From the NCBI GenBank assembly GCA_015680685.1, contig MNCI01017638.1, positions 121,437 to 185,436 on the forward strand: a stretch of 64,000 nucleotides of DNA. The letters run 5' to 3'. This stretch comes from Gnetum montanum. Its lineage: Eukaryota; Streptophyta; Gnetopsida; Gnetales; Gnetaceae. Below, one piece after another: positions 33,400 to 45,993 of this stretch. Below the pieces are notes generated by a model. That model was not told the origin of the DNA and searched no databases. It saw only the letters and a program-made list of their open reading frames with translations. A program made the translations under genes and the position numbers. Numbering within the stretch: position 1 is the first letter of the stretch; each line of letters starts with the position of its first letter.

Positions 33400-35328
33400 G
33401 TAACCTTCTAGTTGTTTTCCTTTATGTAAGTCATGGATGTAAGGCATAAATCCCAAGCTTTTGTAGATGTGACACAACAGGGCAACATCCCTTAGGATGT
33501 TCAAACTGACAAACGTTACACCCACGATCATCATCTAATTCACTTTCTGCAACTTCTTTGATTACAATAATCTTACCCTTACCTTTGTGATATGCATGTT
33601 CAGTTTCCTTGAGCCTCCTACACTCATCACTACTATGTTCTTTTGACTCCTCAACAATTTTGAGAATAACTTGGAACCTGTTATTCATTAAGTTTCATAA
33701 CTAATCAACCTTAGTCCTAAGTTTAGATTGGATATTTTGAAGTGGCAAGGTTTTCTTATTCACCCCCTCATCAAATATGGACTCATCCTCACTATCACAA
33801 AATAGAACCTCCCTCTTGTGAATGGAAGGATCATGGTTGTACTCTTCTACACTTTCTCTTTTTCTTAGTTCACCCTCCTCTTTGGCAACCTACTCTATTA
33901 ATCTTTGTATCTAATGGGCACTTAGTTCTAACAGTCACCCCTAGGCATAGACACCAAGGGTTCTCCTTGTTTCTGACCAAATCCCATCTACTATGTGGTG
34001 AAGTTGATCTAGTTGAGAATAACCATGGCCTAGACATTTGTGCATTAAGGCATAGTATTGGCCAATGGTAGCATCCAACAGTTCATGCCCTCCTTATTTT
34101 CATCCTTGAATTTACTTTCTTAAGTTGGACACTATGGGGTACATTTGATATTAAACATTAAAAAATTCAAGCATGGTACTCCATTACCTGATAGATTCCA
34201 ACTCTAAGGACTAGTACTAGTTTTCTACTTCTTTGATAAGTGTCCTAAGAAAAAACTTTAGTTTTTGCCACTCATTCTCTATGTTCTACAAGGCACATGC
34301 ATCTTGGAAAGCTTGAAGATGATTCTCCAAATCAGAGTTATATCCTCCTTCAAACTGAGGAATATTGTTTATGTCTAACCTTTTAATCCAGCTATCCTTC
34401 ACATGTCTTGTTGAAATTCTTAGTACCTTTGCGATGTTAAGCATACTTCAGGTAGCAAGTAGAGGCTCATTGAGGCCTTGATCATGGTGCCTACAATGCC
34501 CTTGACTACCCCTTTGTTCATGAAAATGTGCCACTCTTGAACATCTATGTCCTTGATCTTTTCTTTCTTGATGGTTTCCTCAATCATTTCGGTCACATTA
34601 ATCATTTTGTTCATTTCAATCACCTCTATCATGATCTCACCTTCTACAATCATGATCAGAGCTAGAAGAAGAAGATGATGAAGAAGGGGAAGAGGAAGAA
34701 GAACCAGCACCATCACAATGCCTACTATCACCTCTTTGGCAATTGTGACCATGATCACAATCTTGCTTCTTGTCTACATCCTTGCCTTGAATTAGCCCTC
34801 TAGATCCTTCTTTATCATTAGATCCTTGGTTACCAGAATCAAGATTGTGAACTGTAGAGTGCAAGTTCTAATTTTGACCTCCATCACCAAAGTCAAAGAG
34901 AGGAGTTTCATTGAATGGAAAATCCCTAGAGAAGGATTCCCCACTAGCTTGTTGGTACAATAGGAATGGAGAATCGTTAAGTTGAAAATTCATAGCATTG
35001 TTCTAGCTATCGATCCTATCGAAATTGTGCTTCAATGGGATGATAATCCCTAGAATTAGTATCTTCCAAAATATACTCTGCATGGCAATCTTGGAGACCA
35101 CATAATATAAGCATTTGGTAGAGCATTGTAGGAATAGCTCAATTGGGCGGTAACACAATGTTGCCCCTTCATGTCACTCCACTACAGCTATTCATCCTAG
35201 TGTATGATGAAGGTGAAGTTTGGTGCATACTCATTAGGATGAGTATATACAATTTGATATTGTTGAGGCACTAGATGATAAGCTTTATCAATCTTAGGCA
35301 GAGAAGTGCTTCTGTGAGAAGAAGCCAT
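33400..35328 (-). pseudogene. gag: Ty3/gypsy gag (element D)
   Basis: Gag starting at an ATG at 35328 (MASSHRSTSLPK), about 115 bp after the primer site. The N-terminal block is YTHPNEYAPNFTFI, a close variant of that in A-C. A Ser-rich acidic/basic linker follows (34637-34864). The capsid part (about 33950-34440) has ISTRHVKDSWIKRLDINNIP and HLQAFQDACAL. The 85-residue open piece 33431-33688 ends in the Cys/His knuckle CNVCQFEHPKGCC, complete in cysteines. A proline/leucine-rich tail (32830-33250) precedes the protease. Stops are scattered throughout. The plus-strand ORF 33742-34071 is antisense. Confidence 0.85.
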
Positions 35329-35442
35329 TCTTGATTAGCAAAATAAAAATCACAGTGTGCTTCTAATAATTTGTTGTAGGTTCATTTCAACAATTTAAAT
35401 ACTTTTCACTAGGTCCTAGATAGCGTACAAAACAACCAAAAG

Positions 35443-35461
35443 GTCCTTGACAACGGTGCCA
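35443..35461 (-). other. Primer-binding site of element D
   Basis: The minus strand reads TGGCACCGTTGTCAAGGAC, one base from the LTR at 35463. Confidence 0.8.
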
Positions 35462-35462
35462 A

Positions 35463-36269
35463 TGATGAGCTACTAGGTACCCCTACACCCAACCATATGA
35501 ATCATTAAGGAATTATGTACGATCTAGTCAAATTCTGTGGACCTATAGTTATCTAATGTACTAGCTCTTCTAGGAAGTGAAATGGGTGTTGAGAACATTT
35601 GTTATCTTCCCAACTACACTTTTGAGGTTCAAAGGTATGGTTTAAGTGTAATTGAGGTATATAATTTTTCTTATTTATATGTTATAAGTTTGATCACCTA
35701 CAACAAGAATGAAAGGTAAAGTAATTGAAGATCTAATTCATCTACTACCTAGCTAGCCTAACACAAGTAACCATCCACTTTCCTAAATACATCTTGAACA
35801 CATATAGCACTACTAGGCTACCAAACGTTAAGCGTTGCTGGGTTACCAAGTACTACATGTATGCTCGAAGTGGTCGTGCTTGCATTCATTAACTACTGGA
35901 AATAAATTGCTTAATTAAAATGCAAAAAAGTAAAGTGCATAAAAGTAAAGTACATTAACAGAAACATTAATCTAGTCTTAGTGCTACAAGGATTGTCAAA
36001 AGAGTTTGTTTTATTCCCATCACACTACTATGCTCAGGTACATCAATGCTCGAACAAAGAACTGTACACACTTAGACTCCTTCTGCAGGCACTCAAAAAA
36101 TATTCTAACTCTGAAAGGAAGAAATTGCAAAAGCTCTATTACTCTAACTAGAAAATGATCGAAAACTGATGTGAAAACTAGAGCCCATGCATGGTATTTA
36201 TAGAATTAGGGTATATACCCTGACATCGGATACGTGACATCATGGAAATTGTCAAAAACATGTTCATCA
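35463..36269 (-). repeat. 5' LTR of element D
   Basis: 807 bp, TGATGAG...TCATCA. TATA (minus TATAAATA) at 36195-36202. GACATC words lie near 36223-36242 in place of the GATATC array of the other copies. Confidence 0.9.
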
Positions 36270-36274
36270 ACAAT

Positions 36275-37075
36275 TTAGAAAAATAAAGTACTACAAAAGA
36301 TATCTAGAAGCTAAGGTTATATTATGTTCTTTCTAATCTATCAAAAATTATGGCAATTCCAGTGCTGCAAATTTGAGAGATGATAACCCAAAAATTGTTA
36401 AGTTTCTAATACTAAAATTCTAACTTAACCTTTTCACAAATATTATCTACAAATAAACCTAATATAACATCAAATTATTTTGTGATGAGGAAGAGATGAT
36501 CTAATCACTAACCATCATTCATTCTAGTAAAAACTTAAGATTCAGAATATCTACAAAATTATAAAGCAAATTTCTCCAAACCTACAATAGATATTGAACT
36601 AAACTTTTAGCTACACATAGCCACCTATTCTAGCTTTCTCTTTAATCTAGACATAAAAAATATTGTAAATGACTAAGGTATGATTAAAATAGTAAATGTC
36701 CCTAATTCCTATTGTTCAACTTTCAAGATTAGTAAATAATGATGAATGATGTTGCTGAATGTTGATGAATTAATGAAATATTAATGAATTAATGATAAAA
36801 TAATCAAATTTTTTTTAAAATTATATTAATGATTCCATGATACAAATTTCCAAGAGACACCTTAAATATATTTGTAACAAGTTGGGCAAAGTTTACTAAA
36901 AATAATATAATATAGTCCCAATGATAAAAACATTTAAAATTAGATATATATATGGATTGAATCCAAAATAACATGACAATTGCCCATCAATCTAGAAATT
37001 TCCTATATTTTATTAAAATAAAGTTCTATTATATAATAAAAATAAAAAATTCTTATCTTCTACTCTAAAAAACCA
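36275..37075 (-). repeat. 5' LTR of copia element E, outer part
   Basis: Continues the LTR from 26464 and matches 14003-14704, with about 100 bp of additional sequence. The match ends near CCAATA; beyond it is unassigned sequence. Confidence 0.75.
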
Positions 37076-40000
37076 ATAGTCCCATGATGATTTAAACATC
37101 AAACTCCCCAAATACACCATCACAAGATAAATTCTTAACCCCCATAGGTCTCTAGGAATCATTTGGATTTGTAATCTAGCTTATGGACTCAATTTTTTAT
37201 GACTCTCAAAAAACTCTAAAACCAAAATTTTTCTAAGTGTCAAAGATAACACAAGATCAAATTGAGTTTCTATCAATACTACAGTGTAAAATACCTCAAA
37301 AATAGTCTTCTAAGTCATAGTTTTAGTCTATAGTAGTCTCTAGTGACCATTGTGGATCAAACCCCAACTTCTCAATATCAATTATATTAACTTTAGAAAA
37401 ATTCTGAAAAAAGTTTAAAAATATTTCTAAGTGTTCCTAAAGCTAACATTGATGTTAGCATTAGTTCTAAGATCATCATTGTCAAGACCTCCAAATCCTA
37501 CTAGAACTACATTCTAACATGCACAATGGATTCCTAGGGCTAGGATTACTCATCGATAGTAGTTTTAACACTCCAAGATCCTCGAATTAATACTTTTTTG
37601 CAAATTTTTTGAGACTTAGAAAATAGACATTTTTACAAAATTTGAAACATTGGCAAGGTCAAAGCTTATTCAACACCTCCTAATCATCTCATACATTAGA
37701 CTCATAGCATTTCACAGGCTTACGATCCTCTCAATGCTCAAAAATTATCATTTCACCCTATTTTAAGGTTTGTTTTAGCTTTTCTATAATTAGAATTTTC
37801 ACGCTAGAAAAATATCAAAATTTTACTAACTTGAGGGCTAGTGTTTCTATCGATGACACCCCTATTAATAGCATTAAACTATACCAATCAACTTCCTAAA
37901 ATTCTTCATTTTACCTCAATAGACTCCAACAATAGTCTAAGACTCAAATAGGATACCCAAGAACTTAAAAAGCTAACTTAGGTGGAGCAATTCAAAATTT
38001 CATAAAGTATGAGCATTATCATGTTTAGAACTTTTAAAATAGTATCATTGACTTTCATGATCAATATTTCATCTCATTCCTTGACTTCTTATATCCCTCA
38101 ACATTGTCTTAACATCATCCCAACTCATTTTGACGATAGTTCAAGTGTCTTAGAAGTTATTTGGCAAGACTTGGAAAAATTCAAAAAAAAAAATTATAAG
38201 TGCCAATATCCTAGCTTTCTAGACCTCTTGGCATCATTTTGGCAACATTTAACATCAATTCAAAGGAAAAATAAGGCCTTGATAGATCAAAATTGTAATG
38301 CTGATGAAATGTCAAAATTTCATGTAAGTATGACAAATATTGATGCTAATGTCAACATCGACATGCTTGAAACCACCAATGTCTAGACCAAGTTCAACAT
38401 TTGGCACATTTTCCTTGTCTTCTAGCTTTCTTGGCATCATCTTAGTATCATTCAATGTTAGTTAGGAGGTCAAATGGAGCCCTAAAAGTTCATTTTTGGC
38501 ATTTGGAAAATTTATGAAAATTTGACTAAGTATTAATAATGCTAATGCTGATGTCAACGTCACCTCAATAGGTTACCCTACTCACTAAGGCCAAGACTAG
38601 ACTTGCCACTTTCAAACTTAATGACAAGTCACACTTAAATGCAAATTTGATTTTAGCAATCCTAAGTTAAAATTAGCAACTTCAACCCTATAAATATAAG
38701 TTCAAAACATAAATTTCATGTCAATTTTTTGAAATTCAAGAGCAACTGTCAAATATTAGGAGCTCAAGAGCATGAGTTCCTGTCATCATTATGACACCTA
38801 CATACTCCTTAGTCACCTTCTATACCTTTAGCATCACTTCTAGACTTCAAATTCTCAAGCCTCTACAACAAAGTTTCTTAGCTCTAGCATCAATGATGGG
38901 ACCCTTGGCCAAAACAACCCTATTTTGGCCTAGAATTGACATTGAATCATGCCTTTAGGTTTCTCATCCATATCCTAATCCTCCAAAGATTCATTTTTTC
39001 CCTATAATTTATATTTTTCACAAAATTTAAGCTTCTTTTATCAATTTCATTACACTTACCATTTTTTCTATTTCTTTTACTTTGCCCCTCCATAAGGGGC
39101 AAAAACTTTGCAATTTATCAATAATTAACCTTTTTCAATTTTTTATAAACTATCTAATTTGTCTCTCATCCACCCATAGATTAGTTTGTCTATTAGATTT
39201 GCTATGTGCTTTATGAATTTTAGTCTCATTTTGGCTAACCATTTTGATAAAATGTGGATTTTAAAATCTCTAGCTATTTGGAAAATTTATCTTTTTGTTC
39301 ATTAGATGAATTCATAGGTAATGGTGAAGTTTTTAGTTTTGCTGACTTTTTGTCAAATTTGTATTAAGATTATTATTTACTCTGTTTATATCTTTGTTTG
39401 TATTTGTTTTGACTAACATTTGTTTGTAGCTAACTCATGTACATGACTTCCAACTATCTAATGCCTCCAACCAAATCCATAATGAAGTATTTTATTAATT
39501 TATTTATCTTACTTAGTCTTAGGACTAATTCCCTTGATATTTATGTGTTTTCCAAGTGATTTTTGTAGCTTGGATAAAGAGGATTTAGAGGAAGTAGTTG
39601 ATGATTAATTTCATCAACTATGAATGGAGAAGAGTTGACTTTAGTTGGAAATTGGATATAAAACCTTGACAAATCTTGTGAATGAGTTTTTAAAATTTTG
39701 CAAATGCTAGAGCATTCCCCAGAAGCAATGCAAATAGTCATAGGGCTCAATTGATGTGGAACATGGAGAAGGGCTTGCTAGGACATCCTCCAAAAACAAT
39801 GTCCAACATTGTTGCTCAAATGTTATGAAAAGTAGACAAGGGTGCCCATATCAAGGATGGGTATGGGTAAATAAGCAAGTCCAATGAGTAAAATCTCAAA
39901 TCACAATCTATAACATTAACATCATTTTTTCAAGAAGCCATCTAAAGTAAGATCAAAGAAGACATGAAAAAAAAAATATTAAAGATGATTTTAAGAAACT

Positions 40001-42016
40001 ACAAATAATCAAAGATCTAGCTATTCATAGAGTTGAATGGTAAAAATAACTAATGTAGCTAACTCCATTTTACTAGAATAAAGCTAGGATGATGATGAGT
40101 TGATGATTTTTTTATGTTTTAAAACTTATAGTTTTATATTATATTTCTAGTTTAAGGTTTAACTCTATGCTATAATGTTTAGTTGGAATTATGGATTTCA
40201 AATGCATGTAATATTTTCCTTGTATTTTTACTAGTCTTAGGTGTAGGCCAATTCTAATAAAAATTTTGGTTATGTTGCATAGTTCATTATACATTTTTTC
40301 AGTATTAACAATTTATGCAAAGTTCAAGCCCAATGCATTTTTGAATGTTAATGAATTTTCAGCTTCATATTTACTCTACGTATTTACTTTGAATCATATA
40401 TTTTGCTTTATGTTTGTATTTGATTATATACTAATTTAATTTCAATTGTTATTTTCATACCACTATACTATTAATTTTTGGCTTGGGAAATAGCATTCAA
40501 CCTACTCTTTTGTTAGTAAAAAAGTTAGGTTCAGAAAGCATGGGACTATTATCACTTTTTTGTAATGTTTAATCTTTTATTATGTTTTCTTATCCCTTTT
40601 ATTTTTTGTTGTGTTTTATTGCTCCTATGCACTTGTAATTTTCTTGGATGCTCACTAATTTCCTATACAATTTTCCTAGCACCTATATAAATTTTTATTA
40701 TGTGATGTTTTGTTTTTAGTACTTTATATTTTTATTCAAGTAATGTTTTACTAGCTTAAGCCTAGTTAGTGATGTGTTATAAATAAAGTGAGGTTGGTGC
40801 TCCTAGATAGATGACAAATGAGAAGCATGAACAACTGCTAGAAAGACTAGTAAATACAAAGCCAAAATTAGTTAAAACCTTTAACATCCCCAAGGATATC
40901 ACTATCATCTAGTTTGAGTTACTATCCCCAAGGCAAGTTAGTGCTTGTAAAAACATTAAGATAATAAAGTATAGTTGAAGTACTTTGGGAAAAGTAAGAT
41001 TTGATAAAAATTCAAGAAAATATCAATGGTCCAAACTAATTCATCCCTCTAGAATATTTTAAAAAATTTAAAAAGGTAAAATTGGAGTAGATGCAAGCCT
41101 CTATTTAGGAGATGTTCATGCAAAAAGAACTAGTCACATTTGTTGAATCCTAGGCCTAGGCTAAATTTTGTGGCCTTAAAAATAGCATTACTAACACAAC
41201 TCCAACATATCAAAAAGGAAAAAACAAAGTCAAGTATGAAAATAGCTAGGTTGGTTAGAGAGAATAGGAATCAATCCATGTAGAAAGTTACACTCATCTA
41301 ATAATAAATAACATTGAAGATTTCTACTTTAAATAATGAGGCCAAATAGTTCAAAAATATCAAGAATCACTCCAAAGATTAGATGAGTCAGCAAAATAAA
41401 ATCAATATAAAAGAAATTAAAATGATTGAGATCAAACTTTAAATGATAAAGATACTATTAAATTTAACATTAAATCTTATATTAAGAAGTGGGCTAATAA
41501 TAATGGTAAATAATCTCAATGCAAGGTTAATTTCAATGCCTAATTTGTTCCACAATTTATGCCATCATTTTCTATTAGATCTTCTCTCCTACAAAAGTTG
41601 ATATTTCACTAAATCTTTTGATTGCTACTATAAACTATTTTTCTATTTTATGTTCAAGCATAGATGTTGAAAGTGATGTAAATGTTGTTAGGACTAGGAT
41701 CATTCTTCCTACTAATAATTAATTTTCATCTTTTAATTTTTCAAAGCATTATTTCAATTCTAAGTTCCTATAGCTAAATAGAAATATCTAAAATTTAAAA
41801 GTTTTTTACTTTGCATGTTATTTTTCTTATTTGATACTCAATATTAATCATGTAATGTACTCTAAATATTTTTTTATTATATTAATATTAATTTTAGAAT
41901 TCAATACACCCCTTTCTTTACCATCAACCCTACCATCCTTACCCTACCCTTTCACTCCCTTTCAACCCTTACCCCCATAGCCCAACAATAACCCCACCAC
42001 GCCCCCTCCACCCCAC
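37076..42016. other. Unassigned AT-rich region
   Basis: About 4.9 kb with no recognised gene. The longest ORF (38009-38386, plus, 125 codons) shows no known motif. The phrase CTTGGCATCAT recurs at about 38227 and 38431, and related wording such as ATGCTAATG...GTCAAC recurs at about 38342 and 38550, suggesting an old repeat. A small hairpin GCCCCT/AGGGGC lies near 39085-39101. It may be decayed transposon sequence. Confidence 0.5.
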
Positions 42017-42047
42017 NNNNNNNNNNNNNNNNNNNNNNNNNNNNNNN
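42017..42047. other. Assembly gap (31 N)
   Basis: Run of Ns after a C-rich stretch. Confidence 0.98.
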
Positions 42048-42189
42048 CCCTTTCTCTATAAAAAAATTCTTTCATTTTCCAACACCCTCATAATGTTGCC
42101 TATATGTCTTGGATGTACTTATTGTCATTCTTTCATGTTATAACATCCTCATAGTGAGATAACAATTGGGGAATGAACATAGGTGTTCG

Positions 42190-42335
42190 TAACCATAAAC
42201 ATATTTTTAACTAACATTTACACCAAAGATGTAGTCAAATTAAAACATTGTAACTCAATATTATTCACCAAAGTTAAACCCATAACTTGAAATTTCCAAA
42301 TCAAGAGTCTTACCATTATACTAACAACTTATCAT
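42190..42335 (-). mobile_element. tRNA-headed SINE-like element
   Basis: On the minus strand, an A-box-like word TTAGTATAATGG (42309-42324 with flanks) and a B-box-like GGGTTTAACTT (42271-42281) are spaced as in a tRNA promoter. They are followed by non-tRNA sequence. A similar head lies at 54745-54805. It is not a tRNA gene: the arms do not pair well. Ends are approximate. Confidence 0.45.
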
Positions 42336-42399
42336 TGGGGTGGGGGTGTTGGACACTAAAAAAATTAGTAATAATATTAAAAAATTATAAGTTCATCAA

Positions 42400-45019
42400 A
42401 TCAAGAGTCTAAAGAAAAAGCCTAGTTTTGGGAATGCCTTTTCAGGTTTTCATTCTTACAACCAATCCTGAAAAACCTCCCCTCTAAGTAGGAAAAGGAT
42501 TAGGTCTTACCCTTATTCAAAAGTACCCTCATAGTTTCTCACATCTTATTCAAGGGTTTCTTATCAAGAGAATGAGAAAATTCTCTCTAAAGAAAAAATA
42601 ATAAATTAATCAAAAATAAACAATAAATAACAACAAATGTTAAAAGCTTCTCATGATTTAGCCTTCAAAATGAAAAGAAATTAATATTGTAGAAAACATT
42701 TTAATTGTTTAGCTTTCACTCAATGGTCTTTTGCTTGAACTTATACCTAAAAAGAGACATCTTTGAGAACCTGGTATTTGACAACTAAATAGAGGTCATA
42801 GTTATCCTCTTACTACTAGAAAATAACTCCACATGAAAGCTTCCAAATAGAGTAAAAAATAAGGGATCGAAGACAATTCAAAATGCAAAGAAATAAAGTA
42901 GACAAAGCAAGATGATCACCAAGAATGAATTTATTACTACTTGCTTGAAAGTTATTATAGATTCCTTTCCAAGTATGTTGAGCAATAAGACAGTTAGAAA
43001 AAAATATGAAAAAATAAGTCTTCACTTCTACAAAGAGGACATTGAGGAGAAACATTTCTCAAATTTTTAAGACAAGTGTTGATAAGAAGATCCTAATGAA
43101 TAAGATATCATAAAAAATATGAATTTTTGGAAATATAGGAGCTCTCAAAATATCTTTTATTTTTCTCATCCAATAATGGGATGATAATTGCATTTTCTAG
43201 GCCTTATTAAATTTTTTATGAATAAAATCATTCTTTGTAATAGTTTCATAATCAACTTTTGAATTAAAAGGAAAAACATATATGTCACTTTTCAAAAGAT
43301 ATCTATAAACACCTTATGTAAATTATTGTTAACTTTAAAAAATTATCAAGATTAGAAATTAATTTTTCAAAGTTCATTTTCCTCTTTCTATTCAAACCAT
43401 AGAGGCTAAAAGCTTCATTCTAAGTAATCTATCTATTATGCATATGTAGACAAGAAACTGCAATGACACCAAATTTTCTCTAAGTAGTACACAATCTAGA
43501 TGTATTAGTAGCCTAAGCTCCTTTATTAAAAGGAAACCACCATGGGCTAATTTGCTTAAGAATATCTTCTGAAACTATAATATGATTGTAATTCCAATAT
43601 TTACTAAACTTGCACCATGTCCTCTAAATTTGTTTAAGAATTAAAGAACTAGGAATAGAAATGGCCTAAGGAAAAAAATGACAGTGAAGAAAGTTATTAC
43701 AAGCTAATCATTATCACTCTTAGGTTAAGTCTATTTCTTAAATAGTGCATTTAAACATCATCTCCATCAATGCACTTTACAATCCATTTTTCTGCAAGAG
43801 AAATACCCTAATTATAATAATTAATAAAGCCAAGTCTTTAATTTTTCTTGCTACTTATGTAAATATTTTTGAGTGACTCTTGAAAAACCTTTTCTATGTT
43901 GCTTAGTAGACCAAAGAAATTAATGAATAATATGATTAATTCAATCATAAAAATGTTTAGAAAAAGCCCAACAACTAGAATAATAAACATGAGTTGATTG
44001 AAGCATTTACTTAATAACTAAAACTTTGTCAACAAGGGTGAGCCTTTTTTCTTTTCATTTATCAAGGTTTTTTTTTTATTTTATCAACCACATAATTCTA
44101 CAAAATAGTAAGATTAGACTAACAAAAAGGTATTCCTAAAATCTTGAAGACATAATCTATTTTCAAGATTTCCTAGGACTTAAGAGTAACTCACTCATTA
44201 ATATTTCCATTACAACAAATAATAAATTTTTGCTAATTGATCCAAGAACCAAATAACATGTAAAAATCCTTCACTCTAGCTAAAAGAGTATTAATATGTT
44301 GCAAAGAATTACTGATCATAAAAAAAGAATCATTTGCAAAGTACATGTTAAGTAATTGCATATTTTGATTATCAATTGAGATTTGGTTAATGCCATCTCT
44401 TTGTAGATCTTAATGTAGATTATGTAAAAGAAAGTTTGCAATAATAAGAAAATGATAGGAACCTAGAGAAAAACCTTGACAAAATAACTATTGAAGAGAA
44501 AATGAGAGCCTTAATCCAAAATCTGTAGCAACTTGAGGATTAGCATTAATGAGCAAGATACATAAAAGATGAATAAAATAATCAACAAATCCTAGTTTAT
44601 AGAAATAATAAACAATAAAATTCCATTTTATCTTATCATAAGATTAGACATAACGTAACTTAATAAAAGCAATGTCTTGATTAGTATTAGAAGCCCAATG
44701 TATTTCCTCCTAAGCTACAATAACATTATTTGAGATATGTCTACCTTTAACAAAACTAATCTAGTTAAGTATAATGGTATCCTCAATAATCTTATAATTC
44801 AGCAATCCATGCATTTAGTTAAAATGTTATAAGTATTATTAAGAAGATTAATAGTCCTCCCATTTCCAATATGTTGAAGATCTCCATTCTAAGAAAGAGG
44901 AAGAATCACACCTTTATTAGTATTTTTATCAAAAACACCCTTCTTAATGGCTTATTGGAAAACATCAAAGAGATCTCCAACGTTGTCCCAATTCTTTTAA
45001 AAAATTTTAATAGGAAAAA
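42400..45019 (-). pseudogene. L1-type LINE reverse transcriptase, 3' part
   Basis: Reverse transcriptase of a non-LTR retrotransposon, minus strand. Reading leftward from the element C junction come AIKKGVF, then NGRTINLLN, ISFVKGRHISNNVIVAQEEI (typical L1 RT block), QGFSLGSYHFLI (usually QGDPLSPYLF) and the catalytic box YFANDSFFMI. There the usual A-D-D has become A-N-D (44329-44340), which would inactivate it. A conserved region follows (LFGSWINQQKF). Near 43060 lies the LINE C-terminal zinc-binding region, CPLCRSEDLFFHIFFNCLIA, with an open piece of 79 residues at 42816-43055. Many stops are present. The N-terminal continuation lies beyond element C at 54394-54740. Confidence 0.8.
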
Positions 45020-45855
45020 TGATGAACCATGATATTAGGGCCATGATATCACATCCGCGATATCAGGTTCATGATATCGGAGCTCAACAAGCAATATTGA
45101 GCATCTGATGCCAGGACCTACCTCATCACCTATAAATAAGAGGAGAGCATGCTTGGTTTGCATAGTTAGTCTTAGTCCCTTAGCCGAACTCTTGCAATTT
45201 TCCTTCCTACAAGTTAGAATCATTTTTGAGTGCCCGCAGTAGGAGTCATAAAGTGAACGAATCTTTATTTGAGCATTGTGTACCTCAGCACACCTTGTGG
45301 TCAGAAATAAAGATGAACTTTGTGATAACCCTTGCAGCATTCAGAATAGCTTATTTAATGTTATTTATAGTTATTTAATGCTTTCCTTAGTTAATTAATG
45401 TTCTCTCTCTCACCTTGTTAACTCTCCCAAGTAAGCACACTCAATACAACCACTTCGAGCATGTGTGGAACACTTGGTAACCCAATAATGATTATCATTT
45501 GGTAATCCCGGTAGTGTTGCACTGGTTTAGGATGTGTATGGCAAGTGGGAACAGATGTTGGTGTTAAGACTAGTTAGAGCATAGTCGATTAGTTAAATTA
45601 AATTAGTTAATTAATTCACTTCTCCCCTTGTAGCACTAGGACATAAAACATCATAAATATATAAAAAAATCATATACCTCAAGTTTACTTAACCACACAA
45701 TCATGTTATACAAGTAAGCTTGGGAAGACAATGATTGACTAACCCGTCTGAGTTCTGTGAAGGCACATAAGCACTTAGTCCTTGGAATGCGACTAGATCC
45801 TGCATGTCTACTCGTATTCGTATGGTTGAGTGTAGGGATACCTCGCCACTCATCA
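45020..45855 (+). repeat. 5' LTR of element C
   Basis: 836 bp, TGATGAA...CATCA. Three GATATC words and one variant lie at 45029-45080, TATAAATAAG at 45131-45140 and AATAAA at 45306-45311. U3 is short compared with A. Confidence 0.9.
45131..45140 (+). promoter_or_regulatory. LTR TATA box (element C)
   Basis: TATAAATAAG about 50 bp after the last GATATC word. The same box lies in all family LTRs, shortened to TATAAATA in D. Confidence 0.7.
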
Positions 45856-45856
45856 T

Positions 45857-45875
45857 TGGCACCGTTGCCAAGGAC
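45857..45875 (+). other. Primer-binding site of element C
   Basis: TGGCACCGTTGCCAAGGAC. This is the best-preserved copy and close to the tRNA-Asp complement TGGCGCCGTTGCCGGGG used by Athila-like elements. Confidence 0.8.
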
Positions 45876-45993
45876 TTTGTTGTTTGTGTGCTAGTTAGAA
45901 CTTAGGAAATCTTCCTATCATTGGAATGAACCCTTAGGGTTAATTATCTTACAATTATTGAAACAAAAAGTATTACACACTAAATAGACAATT

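Larger units (their letters stand above)
26465..36269 (-). mobile_element. Element D: full-length Ty3/gypsy retrotransposon with pol
   Basis: A minus-strand insertion of 9805 bp flanked by ACAAT (26460-26464 and 36270-36274) inside the copia 5' LTR. Parts: 5' LTR 35463-36269, PBS 35443-35461, gag 33400-35328, protease about 32400-32960, RT/RNase H about 30430-32390, integrase about 29520-30430, 3' region 27292-29450, PPT 27292-27305 and 3' LTR 26465-27291. It is a divergent subfamily of the A/B/C/F family. The LTRs differ at roughly one base in eight over the first 165 bases by eye. All genes are broken. Confidence 0.9.
13893..37075 (-). mobile_element. Element E: Ty1/copia retrotransposon split by B and D
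   Basis: A minus-strand copia element. The 3' LTR is 13893-14704. RNase H and RT occupy 14774-16366; after element B come integrase, protease and gag (23312-26339), then the primer site (26340-26356). The 5' LTR is split by element D (26357-26464 and 36275-37075). The domain order PR-IN-RT-RH defines the superfamily. Removing B and D with one copy of each target duplication restores collinearity. I could not find a target duplication for E itself. All genes carry stops. Confidence 0.85.

Noticed and set aside
38009-38386. 125-residue plus ORF as a host gene
   Set aside because: No motif, no neighbouring exons or promoter signals, and it lies in AT-rich repeat-like sequence.
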